The position numbers were made by a program, and so were the translations under genes. A stretch of DNA of 64,000 nucleotides from Pseudomonadota bacterium (GTDB lineage Bacteria; Pseudomonadota; Alphaproteobacteria; Rhizobiales; Beijerinckiaceae), in contig JAFAAP010000315.1 in the NCBI GenBank assembly GCA_023426505.1, positions 1-64,000 of the forward strand, in the 5' to 3' direction. This document shows positions 54,568 through 62,969 of this stretch, one piece after another. How positions within the stretch are numbered: position 1 is the stretch's first letter; each line of letters begins with the position of its first letter. Under the pieces are notes generated by a model. It was not told where the DNA came from and ran no database searches. It saw nothing but the letters and a program-made list of their open reading frames with translations.

Positions 54568-54669
54568 ACCTCTCCAAGGCCCGCTCCACCTATCGGATAA
54601 GATCATCGGTGCACTCAGCGAAAAGCCGGTGTAAGGAAAGGCGCCGAGTTTCTCCCTTGAAGCTCCGTG

Positions 54670-55614
54670 ATGGAGGAAACATTGCTCACAAGCGCTGCCG
54701 AAGGCGTCTATGTCATCTGCCCGACGCCCTTTGAATCCGATGGCCGTCTCGATATCGCCTCGACCGACCGGATGGTCGAGGCTTATCTGAAGGCTGGCGC
54801 CACGGGTCTGACGATCCTTGGCATCATGGGCGAGTCGCCGAAGCTGACGGCCGAGGAATCGCTGACTTTCGCCAAGCAGGTCATGTCCACGGTCGCGGGC
54901 CGCGTTCCGGTCGTGGTCGGCGTTTCCGCCGCAGGTTTTGCGGCCATGTCGGGCCTGTCCCGCAAAGTCATGGACGCCGGCGCCGCGGGCGTCATGATCG
55001 CTCCTCCGTCGACCCTCAGGACCGACGATCAGATCGTCTCCTATTATGCGGACGCCGTCGAGGCGATCGGAACCGATACTCCCTTCGTGATCCAGGATTA
55101 TCCGCTTGCCACCAACGTGGTCATGACCCCCAAGGTGATCATGCGGATCATCGAACAGAGCCCGTCCTGCGTGATGCTCAAGCATGAGGACTGGCCCGGT
55201 CTCGACAAGATCACGACCCTGCGCCGTGCCAGTGCCGAGGGGCAGGTCCGTCGTGTTTCGATCCTGTGCGGCAATGGCGGCCTGTTCCTGCCGTTCGAGG
55301 TGGAGCGTGGCGCCGACGGCGCCATGACGGGCTATGCGTATCCGGAAATGCTCGTCGGCGTCGTGAACCTCATTAAGCAGGGGCGCCGCCAAGAGGCGCA
55401 CGACCTCTTCGATCGGCATCTGCCGCTGGTGCGCTATGAGACGCAGCCCAATGTCGGCCTCGCAGTGCGCAAATACGTTTTGAAGAAGCGCGGCATCATC
55501 GCGTCCGACACGCTGCGGAAGCCGGGCCCGAAGCTGAGCCCGGAGACGATTGCTGAGATCGATTGGCTGATGGAGCGCATCGAGCGCTCGCAACAGGGGA
55601 GCCTTGCGGCATGA
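54670..55614 (+). CDS. Dihydrodipicolinate synthase/N-acetylneuraminate lyase family protein
   Basis: A 314-residue TIM-barrel lyase. The Schiff-base Lys is in CVMLKHEDWPGL and the Tyr in FVIQDYPLATN. GIMGESPKLTAEE replaces the usual GTTGE motif of DapA, so it is unlikely to be lysine-biosynthetic. It overlaps the SDR start by ATGA, so the two gene products likely act on the same compound. A GTG at 54667 precedes the ATG used here. Confidence 0.85.
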   Translation: MEETLLTSAAEGVYVICPTPFESDGRLDIASTDRMVEAYLKAGATGLTILGIMGESPKLTAEESLTFAKQVMSTVAGRVPVVVGVSAAGFAAMSGLSRKVMDAGAAGVMIAPPSTLRTDDQIVSYYADAVEAIGTDTPFVIQDYPLATNVVMTPKVIMRIIEQSPSCVMLKHEDWPGLDKITTLRRASAEGQVRRVSILCGNGGLFLPFEVERGADGAMTGYAYPEMLVGVVNLIKQGRRQEAHDLFDRHLPLVRYETQPNVGLAVRKYVLKKRGIIASDTLRKPGPKLSPETIAEIDWLMERIERSQQGSLAA

Positions 55615-56387
55615 AGACAGGATTGGAGGGGAAGCGCGCGCTCGTTCTCGGCGCCAGCAAAGGGCTGGGCTTCGGCATTGCCCAAGGGCTCGCGGAAGAG
55701 GGCGCTCGCGTCGCGATCGCCAGCCGGACGTTGGAAGGATCGAAAGCCGCCGCCGAGAAGATCGGCAACGGCGTCCTGCCTTTTATCTGCGATACAGGCA
55801 AAGTTGATCAGATCGACGCCCTCGCAAAGGACGTGACCGACGCGCTCGGCGGAGTCGACATTCTGGTCCTGAACAGCGGTGGTCCCCCGCCCGGCAAGGC
55901 GCAGGGCGTGTCGAGCGATCAGTGGCGCACGTCGTTCGAGGCGATGTTCGTCAATCTGGTGCGTATCACGGATCAGCTGTTGCCCGGCATGATCGAGCGC
56001 AAGTTCGGCCGCATCATTTCGGTGATTTCGTCTGGCGTCATTCAGCCGATCCCGAACCTCGCCATCTCTAATGCGATCCGCCCGGCCCTCGTCGGTTGGG
56101 GCAAGACCCTGGCGGCCGAGGTTGCGTCGTCGGGTGTTACCGTAAACGCCGTCGCGCCGGGACGGATCGCCACCGACCGTCTCAAGCAACTCGATGCCGC
56201 CAATGCGGAGCGGACAGGGCGCTCCGTCGAGGACGTCGCGGCAGCGGCGCGGGCTGGCATTCCGGCGGGCCGTTACGGCGAGATCGAGGAGTTCGCGGCA
56301 GCGGCCGTCTTCCTCGCGAGCGAGAAGGCTTCGTTCATGACGGGATCAATCCTCCGCGTGGACGGCGGTCAAATCTCCTGCACCTGA
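55611..56387 (+). CDS. SDR-family oxidoreductase lacking the YxxxK pair
   Basis: A 258-residue short-chain dehydrogenase fold. The cofactor motif is ASKGLGFGIAQGLAEEGARV and LNSGGPPPGKAQG replaces NAG. At the active site SNAIRPALVGWGKTLAAEV stands where YxxxK is normal, so Tyr and Lys are absent; this belongs to a divergent subgroup. The C-terminal SFMTGSILRVDGGQ is intact. Starts by ATGA overlap with the lyase gene. Confidence 0.85.
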   Translation: MKTGLEGKRALVLGASKGLGFGIAQGLAEEGARVAIASRTLEGSKAAAEKIGNGVLPFICDTGKVDQIDALAKDVTDALGGVDILVLNSGGPPPGKAQGVSSDQWRTSFEAMFVNLVRITDQLLPGMIERKFGRIISVISSGVIQPIPNLAISNAIRPALVGWGKTLAAEVASSGVTVNAVAPGRIATDRLKQLDAANAERTGRSVEDVAAAARAGIPAGRYGEIEEFAAAAVFLASEKASFMTGSILRVDGGQISCT

Positions 56388-56396
56388 CAAAGGTCT

Positions 56397-56421
56397 CGGG
56401 ACGGGGATCAACCCCGTCCCG
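56397..56421 (+). terminator. Hairpin terminator after the SDR gene
   Basis: CGGGACGGGG at 56397-56406 and CCCCGTCCCG at 56412-56421 form a perfect 10-bp stem with a five-base loop, nine bases after the SDR stop. No T tract. Confidence 0.6.
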
Positions 56422-56660
56422 CCGCATGTCATTCAACATTCGAGAGCACAGGGCGCTCGACCCGGGAAAACCCCTGACATATCATCATCTTGGCAAGCTG
56501 GCATCCCATGCCGGAACCCTGGGATTGCCGAGAGAAGGTGGTCGAACTCAGATCGAGCTCACTTTCCCAGTCACTCGCCTTTCCAGCCTGATCTCCCGGA
56601 TAGTAGTTCGTGTCGCGCTTGATCGCTGCTACTTTGAGCGGACCGCTTCAGGAGGAAGCC

Positions 56661-56885
56661 ATGACCCTGCTCAAGTCGATCGAGGTGCTGGCGGAGTCGG
56701 ATCAGAGTTGGGAGGATGCGGCCAGACGAGGCATTCGGATCGCCTCTCAGACGATCCGCAACATCCGGTCCATATCGGTGACAAATTTCGAGGCCGTCGT
56801 GGCCGATGGCGAGATCCGGCTGTTCCGGGTGCACGCAAAGATCGCCTTCGCACTGGAGCCTACGGACGACGGCGTCGCTCGCTGA
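56661..56885 (+). CDS. Dodecin family protein
   Basis: A 74-residue dodecin, forming dodecamers that store flavin. LLKSIEVLAESDQSWEDAAR, SQTIRNIRSISVTNFEAVV and IRLFRVHAKIAFALE are the beta-alpha-beta-beta fold signature. A strong AGGAGG precedes the ATG. It converges with the universal stress protein gene seven bases away. Confidence 0.9.
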   Translation: MTLLKSIEVLAESDQSWEDAARRGIRIASQTIRNIRSISVTNFEAVVADGEIRLFRVHAKIAFALEPTDDGVAR

Positions 56886-56891
56886 CGGCGG

Positions 56892-57329
56892 CTATCGTAC
56901 GACGAGGACAGGGATCTTCGAGTGGGTGAGCACCTTCATGGTTTCGCTTCCCAGGAGAAGGGCCGAGACGCCGCTGCGGCCGTGCGAGGCCATGACGATG
57001 AGATCACAACGCCGGCCCTCGGCGGCCCGGATGATGGCCTGATAAGGCTCGTCATCCTCCAGATGGATCTGGGTCGCTTCGATTCCCGCCGACCGTGCGA
57101 CCTCAAAGGCTTGGGACAACGTCTTGATCGCCTCCTCCCTCATGTGCTCCCTGAAGGTGGAGGCAGTCTCTTCGACCTGTTCGGCGTCGAGAGCGAACAC
57201 GTGAAATCGCTCCGAGACCGTGAGCAGGCTGACGGCAGCACCCAGCGCCTTCGCCAGGCCTACGCCATGATCGACGGCGCGGCCGGACAGCGATGAGCCG
57301 TCGGTTGCAATGAGAATATGGCTGTACAT
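56892..57329 (-). CDS. Universal stress protein, single domain
   Basis: A 145-residue UspA-fold protein. YSHILIATDGSSLSGRAVDH starts it and LIVMASHGRSGVSALLLGSE is the nucleotide motif, with the first Gly of the classic G-2x-G-9x-GS replaced by Ala. It follows the larger tandem Usp gene by 50 bases on the same strand. Confidence 0.9.
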   Translation of the reverse strand: MYSHILIATDGSSLSGRAVDHGVGLAKALGAAVSLLTVSERFHVFALDAEQVEETASTFREHMREEAIKTLSQAFEVARSAGIEATQIHLEDDEPYQAIIRAAEGRRCDLIVMASHGRSGVSALLLGSETMKVLTHSKIPVLVVR

Positions 57330-57379
57330 GAGTTCCTCCTCTCTCCGTTGCATCCGACACCAACGACCTGCACTCGTGC

Positions 57380-58216
57380 TCAATAGGATAGAAGCAGCGG
57401 AACCGGGCAGCCCTTCAGCATGGTCTGCGTAACCCCTCCGAGTACGAGTTGCCGCCAGCGTGAATGCACAAAGCTTCCCATCACGAGCAGGTCGGCTCTG
57501 AAGATCCCGAGCTGCGAACGGAGAGTTTCGCCAGCATCGCCTCTCTGAAGCGGCAGTTCCTTCAGCGTGCAATCGACCCCATGGCGGCTCAGGTGCGGAG
57601 CAAGCTCTGCTCCCGGGAGCGAGGATGACAGGTCCTTTTCTCCTATAACCGAAGCGATCTCCACCTGCTGTGCGGCTTTCAAGAAAGGCAGGGCATCGTG
57701 CACCGCGCGGCTTGCTCTGGCGCTGCCGTCCCACGCCACCAGAACTCTCTCGACGTGGAAGGTGTCCGTTTCTTGAGGTACGATCAGCAGCGGCCGCCCA
57801 CCGTTGAACAGGACCTCCTCAAGAATGCCTCGGCCGAGGCTCAAGAAGTCTTGCTCCGCATCCAGGATGGTTACGTCATGAACGCGGCTTCGGGCCGCAA
57901 GAGCCGCAGCCAAATCGGAATAAGGCTTCTGCAGCACCTCGACGCTGCAGGGAACTCCCGAAGCCCGGGCCTCCTGTTGAGCCTGCTCGAGCGCGATCAG
58001 AGAGACCTCATGGAGGCGACGGTTCTCCGCCGCAACGAGGCCTGCCGCAACATTGCTGACGAAGGCATGCGTTACCAGCATTTCGGGAGTGAGGGCATAG
58101 ATCGACGCATGAGCGGAAGCCTGTTGCGCGAGGGAGAGGCCGTAACGCAGGGCAGAGCACGGCTTTTCCTCCCCGCCGGAAATGCCGATGAGAACGCTTT
58201 TGAGGCTTTGAACCAT
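57380..58216 (-). CDS. Universal stress protein, tandem domain
   Basis: A 278-residue protein with two UspA-like domains. The first, about 1-145, begins SLKSVLIGISGGEEKPCSAL; the second, about 150-278, has ERVLVAWDGSARASRAVHDA and LLVMGSFVHSRWRQLVLGGV. The ATG at 58216 is chosen over 58243. Members are linked to general stress, but the sigma or regulator is not seen here. Confidence 0.85.
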   Translation of the reverse strand: MVQSLKSVLIGISGGEEKPCSALRYGLSLAQQASAHASIYALTPEMLVTHAFVSNVAAGLVAAENRRLHEVSLIALEQAQQEARASGVPCSVEVLQKPYSDLAAALAARSRVHDVTILDAEQDFLSLGRGILEEVLFNGGRPLLIVPQETDTFHVERVLVAWDGSARASRAVHDALPFLKAAQQVEIASVIGEKDLSSSLPGAELAPHLSRHGVDCTLKELPLQRGDAGETLRSQLGIFRADLLVMGSFVHSRWRQLVLGGVTQTMLKGCPVPLLLSY

Positions 58217-58452
58217 CCAGTGCTTCTCCTGCTTCGAGAGCAATCTGGCACGGTCGGACTGTCGTAAAATTGATTATGCTCAAGGATGCTGAAAAGATCC
58301 CTCGGCTCCCGAAGGCGCAGGCGCCCTGCGAGCAGGCGCTCTCGCGCGAACCAGTTCGCATACTCGGTCAGCCCTGCCAGCCGTTACTGCGATCCTGGAG
58401 GGGCCCCATCGTTACAGGGGCACGATAACGAAGCGCCTGGACGTAGAGGGAT

Positions 58453-58650
58453 TCACATTTCCGGCGGAACTGTCGGTGGAATGCCGATCGGCTCGCCGGG
58501 CATCGGAGCATCGTCGGGAGTATCCGGCGGAATGCTCACGGGCTCCTCCTTCCCAGGCACGCTCGAGGGCGGGGGGTCTGGGTTGACCGGATCGGGCTTC
58601 GGAGCCGGAATGTCTGGGCGTGGTTCGGAGGGGGAGGGCGTGCCAACCAT
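58453..58650 (-). CDS. Small proline-rich protein
   Basis: A 65-residue protein dominated by Pro, Asp and Glu: PSPSEPRPDIPAPKPDPVN, then GEPIGIPPTVPPEM. No signal peptide or helix. The frame opens upstream to 58680. Its composition resembles the protein at 58884-59126, encoded divergently 230 bases away. Function unknown. Confidence 0.5.
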   Translation of the reverse strand: MVGTPSPSEPRPDIPAPKPDPVNPDPPPSSVPGKEEPVSIPPDTPDDAPMPGEPIGIPPTVPPEM

Positions 58651-58883
58651 CAAGACGCATCCCTTCTCTCGCCTTCGCACGGTAGCTCTAAGACGCTCTT
58701 CCGCGCGGCGGGCTGATGAACATTCTCTGGCTCATTATAGCGGTATTTGAAACGATTGGAATTCTGGCGCTTCCAGCGTCTCACAGGCCGGGTGAGAGTC
58801 TTGCGAATAAGCTCGGCGGTCCGTGAACCAATAGGCTCGATCAGGGTTTCCTGCATGGTTGAACCATCGAGAGGCCCTTCGGC

Positions 58884-59126
58884 TTGGACACCATGCTCCT
58901 TCTCACGAGCGGCCGGCAAGAACTCGGCAGCGGTCGCCCTTTGCCGGACGAATTCTATCCGAAGCCGCCGCCGACGGAGCCGGTCCCGATTCCGCCAACT
59001 CCTACGGATGCGCCGCATCCCCTGGAAACGCCCGGCATCCCGTCGCCCATGCCCGAGCAGGCTCCAGAACCCAAGCAGCCTGTGATCCATCCGACACCAC
59101 CGCCGGAGGTTCCTCGGCGCTCGTAA
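58884..59126 (+). CDS. Small proline-rich protein, 80 aa
   Basis: Not recognised. PLPDEFYPKPPPTEPVPIPP and EPKQPVIHPTPPPEVPRR make most of the protein. No membrane segment. The 14-base distance to the convergent PIG-L gene and the similar protein on the opposite strand argue for a real coding pair. The start may be a later ATG (58893). Confidence 0.5.
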   Translation: MDTMLLLTSGRQELGSGRPLPDEFYPKPPPTEPVPIPPTPTDAPHPLETPGIPSPMPEQAPEPKQPVIHPTPPPEVPRRS

Positions 59127-59139
59127 GGGTACTGCTTCC

Positions 59140-61542
59140 CTATGCTCCCTGGGCGAGATTGGCCAATAGACGGAACGCCCCCGGCACGAGCCGGTCGAGC
59201 TGGTGGTGGAGCGCAAGGCTGACGTGGGTGTGGCGCCCAGCTCCGATCACGCCTGAGATAAGGCTGCCGAGGAGCGGTTCCTCACCCAGATCGCTCATGC
59301 TGAGCAGAGGCTCATAAGCGTCGTCCCATGATGACGCGAAGTAGAGCCCACGCTCCTTGTCCCAACCCTCCCAGTCGTTAGCGCCGATCCGGTTCGGGCC
59401 GGCCATCAGAAGATGACCTTCGAATAGCACCTTGACTGCAGCCCTCGGGTTGGTCACGCGCCAGCGCAGCGACGGTGAGCCGATCATGATCGGCCGAGGC
59501 GGTGTCAGCTTGGGGTCCCAGCCGTCGATTGGCCTGTGGTAGAACGTCACCAGATGCCCGCCATCTTCCACGAAACGGTGCAAGCGGCGGTTGGCCTCTG
59601 CGAGATCCGGCCGGGTTCCAAAGGCGAAGATCCCGACCATAATCGTGGTGAAACGGGAGAGATCGCCCTGAAGAGCATCGCCATCTAGGTCGGTCACGTC
59701 GAATCCGAGCCGCGCGAGCCACGTTCCGATCCGATCGTTTCCACCGCCCACATAGCCGATTTTTGCTCCGGTCGGGAGCTGTACGTCCAAAGCCAGCACA
59801 TTGAGATTCTCGCGGCTGAGGTGGGCCGTACGGCCGATGTGAGGATATGCAATCGGCGTCGAGCGGTAGGCAGGTTGTCCGTTCACACGTGCTTCGAGCT
59901 GGTAGAGACCAGGCTCGAGGTGCGTGGGGGGAGACAAGCAAAGGGCATTGCCCCTCCGATCGAGCGCCCATCCTGCCGGCGTCCCGAGGTCGATGTCGGC
60001 ATTGGAGGCGTCCCCGTCGATCAAGCTTCTGATGAAGAAGGGCTCATGAGTCCGTGATGTCGAGAGGAGAATCGTATCGGGATCCAGCACGACCGACCGA
60101 CCCGGAACGATGCGCATTGGTTCCTCAAGATCGATCAGACGACAGGCTCGATACCCATCCACCTCGACCACCGCAGAAAGGTGCACATCGCCGTTGCCTC
60201 CCAGGGCTCTGAAACGAGCAGGATATGCCATGGTGAGGGGGGCACCCGCCGTTACCGCGATTTCAAATGACCTTCTGTCGCCGTCGGACGAAGGTGCAAC
60301 CTGTCCTATGTTCTTGGCGGAAACAGGCGCGACGGCGACCGACACGCCCGACTGGCCATGGGCAAAACGCACTGTCGCTCTCCCGCCCTGCCTAATGACG
60401 TGCGGATCGGCCCAGCCGCGCACATGCACCCCGCTCGCTTCGATGACGGCATCGTCGATTTCGCGGAGCTTGCGTTTCAGCTTGTGCTCGATCTTATCGA
60501 GAAATTCGTGAGGGCATGTTGCAAGTGCCGTCACGATCGATTTGGCCGCTGCGATGGCTGCAGCGCGTATCGAGGCGCAATCAGGAAAGGCCGCTTGCGC
60601 CTGCTCGAGCGACTGTTGGGCTGCAGCCAGATGGCGCGCCGGCTCCTCGGGAAGGAGGCCCGAGAAATCGCCCACCGTTGCGTAAAGACCGTCGCGGATA
60701 TCCGATTCCTCACCCGGCGTCGCGGAACCGTTCAAGAGCAGGTGCAGAGGCCACGATCGCACCGGATCTTCCTGCCAATACCCCATTCCTTGTGACAGAT
60801 GCGCTGCGCGGGACCATTCCCCGATATGGGCAAAGGGCGCTCCCGTTGCGACATCGTCTCCAGGAGCCTGAATTACAAGGGTCGCTTCCGGCGGCGGGAG
60901 CTCGTCGTCATATGTCGAGCCGCCGCCAGACCAGGCCGGCAGGTAGAATTTCGAGACCTGCCACGGCCTCAATCCGGCCGCCAGATGTTCGGGAAATGCT
61001 CTCGGGTCAGCCGCGAGCGCAACTGCCGTTTCGGCGGCACGTGTCATGGCCCGATGGTGGCCATGCTGCCCAGGGACGTCGAGGAATGTGGGAATGACGA
61101 TATCCGGTCGTTCCTCACGATAGGCGCGAACGAGGCGCTCGATGATGCGATCTTCACCCCAGCGGGCCAGCGTGTCGTCACCGTTCTTGGAGAATCCGAA
61201 ATCGTGCACGGGATCGTCAGGTCCGTGGCCGAGCCACGTGACATCAGCGTCGAGACGGCGTGCGGCCTCTTCCATCTCGCGTGTACGCAGCACGCCCAGT
61301 GCCGCTCCGCGCTCCGGGCCGATTGCGTTCTGGCCCCCTTCTCCACGTGTCGAGCAGGCGATCACGATGTGCATGCCGAAACCGAAACGGAGTGCTGCCA
61401 TCATCCCGCTCGTCTCGTCATCGGGGTGCGCGCCGGTGTTCATGACTGTCAGGACGGAGGAGAGGCGCTCGAGCTTGCGATGAAGGCGCACAAGGGCAGG
61501 GTCGGCCATTTCCCTTGCAATACGTTCGTGGTCTCGCAGCAT
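59140..61542 (-). CDS. PIG-L family deacetylase with large C-terminal extension
   Basis: An 800-residue protein. The N-terminal third is a PIG-L/LmbE zinc deacetylase: NTGAHPDDETSGMMAALRFG, the metal motif, and GQHGHHRAMTRAAE, the third metal His. A middle beta-rich region follows, about 350-570. The C-terminal 200 residues have a GATase-like look (IMVGIFAFGTRPDLAEANRR, LVTFYHRPIDGWD). It is 19 bases from the ROK gene's stop on the same strand, suggesting one operon, divergent from a sugar-binding protein. It might deacetylate an imported N-acetyl sugar glycoside. Confidence 0.85.
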   Translation of the reverse strand: MLRDHERIAREMADPALVRLHRKLERLSSVLTVMNTGAHPDDETSGMMAALRFGFGMHIVIACSTRGEGGQNAIGPERGAALGVLRTREMEEAARRLDADVTWLGHGPDDPVHDFGFSKNGDDTLARWGEDRIIERLVRAYREERPDIVIPTFLDVPGQHGHHRAMTRAAETAVALAADPRAFPEHLAAGLRPWQVSKFYLPAWSGGGSTYDDELPPPEATLVIQAPGDDVATGAPFAHIGEWSRAAHLSQGMGYWQEDPVRSWPLHLLLNGSATPGEESDIRDGLYATVGDFSGLLPEEPARHLAAAQQSLEQAQAAFPDCASIRAAAIAAAKSIVTALATCPHEFLDKIEHKLKRKLREIDDAVIEASGVHVRGWADPHVIRQGGRATVRFAHGQSGVSVAVAPVSAKNIGQVAPSSDGDRRSFEIAVTAGAPLTMAYPARFRALGGNGDVHLSAVVEVDGYRACRLIDLEEPMRIVPGRSVVLDPDTILLSTSRTHEPFFIRSLIDGDASNADIDLGTPAGWALDRRGNALCLSPPTHLEPGLYQLEARVNGQPAYRSTPIAYPHIGRTAHLSRENLNVLALDVQLPTGAKIGYVGGGNDRIGTWLARLGFDVTDLDGDALQGDLSRFTTIMVGIFAFGTRPDLAEANRRLHRFVEDGGHLVTFYHRPIDGWDPKLTPPRPIMIGSPSLRWRVTNPRAAVKVLFEGHLLMAGPNRIGANDWEGWDKERGLYFASSWDDAYEPLLSMSDLGEEPLLGSLISGVIGAGRHTHVSLALHHQLDRLVPGAFRLLANLAQGA

Positions 61543-61561
61543 CGTTTGCTTGCTTTCCGGT

Positions 61562-62788
61562 TCAAGCCGACTGTTCGATTGCGGGCGCGGTATTGAGCTT
61601 GGGGGTCATCGTCTCTTGAAGGGGCAGAGCAGCTGCTCCAAGCGCTGCGGTGAGCAGCCCCGTCGTGCCTCTGATGATGCGCGGCAAAGCCCTCTTGCGC
61701 CGGCTTGCGACCGAGAGCGGCAGGGGCTGAAGGGCTGCGATAAGGTCGTCGAGGAGAGTATCCGGAAGAGCGCCGCTGAAGATGATGCACTCCGGGTCGA
61801 GGAGGTTCTCCAGCATTGCAATGACGGGGGACAGATGGGCGGCCGACTCGGCGATCCATTCCTTCAGTGCAGAAGACCCGGTCTCGTGAAGAGCCGCGAG
61901 GTCGGAGACCGTGCGGCAGGAAACGCCGCCGGCGGCGAGCTTTTCCTTCAGCGCGTGCAGCGAGGCATAACGCTCGAGGCAGCCCCTGTTGCCGCACGCA
62001 CAGGGCGACCCGCCTTGCTGAACAACGATGTGGCCGATCTCACCCGCATTGCCGAAGGCACCTCGCAGCGGCCTCCCATCCACGACGATGCCAAGGCCGA
62101 GCCCCGCACCGAAGTACAGGAGACAGAAGTTGTTCAGCTTGCGTGCCATACCGTGCAGACGCTCGCCGACGGCCGCAGCGGTCGCATCGTTCTCGACGAG
62201 CGCGCTGATGCCGGTGGCGGCGGTCAGAATTTGGGCGGCATCCTCGCCAACCCAGCCCGGCAGTGTCGTTGGACCGACCGAGCTCATGCCATCGATGTCG
62301 AAGGGGCCAGGCATCACGACCCCGAGACCGAGGAGCCGGCCGTGCGAACAGGGGACCGTTTTGCAGATCCCGTCGATCTCGCGCTTGAGGAGAGGTGCGA
62401 TTTGGTCCGGAGAGGCGTTTTCAAGCGGGAGCGTTCGGTTCGCCCTCACGCGACCCGTCAGATCGACGAGGGCCATGACGAGGTGGTCGGCGGCGATCTC
62501 GACCCCGATGGTCATGCCGCCATCCGGGTTGACGGCCACCTGCACGGGAGGGAGGCCGCGACCCGCCCGCAGGCGACCGCATTCGAGGAGAAGACCCTCG
62601 TCCAGAAGCTCGCCCACGATATTGGAGACTGCTTGCGGGGTCAGGTGAGCGAGCCGTGCAATCGCGGTACGTCCTAGAGGGCCGTGAAGCCGGACCGCGT
62701 CCAAGACGACCCGCCGGTTATGCGTGCGGTTTCGCTCGGGATTGTTCCCAATCGCGGCTTTCGATGAAGACAAGGTTGAGCGCGGCAT
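61562..62788 (-). CDS. ROK-family transcriptional repressor
   Basis: A 408-residue regulator with an N-terminal winged helix (RTAIARLAHLTPQAVSNIV) and a ROK sugar-kinase-like domain. The zinc motif is CACGNRGCLERYAS and VENDATAAAVGERLHG belongs to the ROK core. It probably represses its own operon with the PIG-L gene and the divergent ABC transporter. An AT-rich palindrome is found 41 bases upstream. The start at 62788 is the ATG fitting the family. Confidence 0.9.
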   Translation of the reverse strand: MPRSTLSSSKAAIGNNPERNRTHNRRVVLDAVRLHGPLGRTAIARLAHLTPQAVSNIVGELLDEGLLLECGRLRAGRGLPPVQVAVNPDGGMTIGVEIAADHLVMALVDLTGRVRANRTLPLENASPDQIAPLLKREIDGICKTVPCSHGRLLGLGVVMPGPFDIDGMSSVGPTTLPGWVGEDAAQILTAATGISALVENDATAAAVGERLHGMARKLNNFCLLYFGAGLGLGIVVDGRPLRGAFGNAGEIGHIVVQQGGSPCACGNRGCLERYASLHALKEKLAAGGVSCRTVSDLAALHETGSSALKEWIAESAAHLSPVIAMLENLLDPECIIFSGALPDTLLDDLIAALQPLPLSVASRRKRALPRIIRGTTGLLTAALGAAALPLQETMTPKLNTAPAIEQSA

Positions 62789-62828
62789 CTGGGTCTCGTG
62801 TCGTTCCCTGACGATGCCAGCGTTTCGC

Positions 62829-62848
62829 AATAACTCAAGTGAATTATT
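62829..62848. promoter_or_regulatory. AT-rich imperfect palindrome, candidate ROK operator
   Basis: AATAACTCAAGTGAATTATT is symmetric at 16 of 20 positions (AATAA/TTATT outer arms, TCA/TGA inner). It is in the divergent region between the ROK gene and the sugar-binding protein gene and overlaps a possible promoter (TTGACA at 62852). NagC/Mlc-type ROK repressors bind AT-rich palindromes of similar form. Confidence 0.5.
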
Positions 62849-62969
62849 TTATTGACAGCTCGCGGTCCGCAGAGGAGCTTTGTGCGACGAGCGGGACCTT
62901 GCCACGCTCGCACCGAGGGAAAAATGCCATGCCGACGATCCGATCGGTTGGCAAAGAGGAGGGTCACGC

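Noticed and set aside
58409..58431. TCGTTA...TAACGA pair as a terminator of the proline-rich gene
   Set aside because: Stem of six bases only and no T tract.
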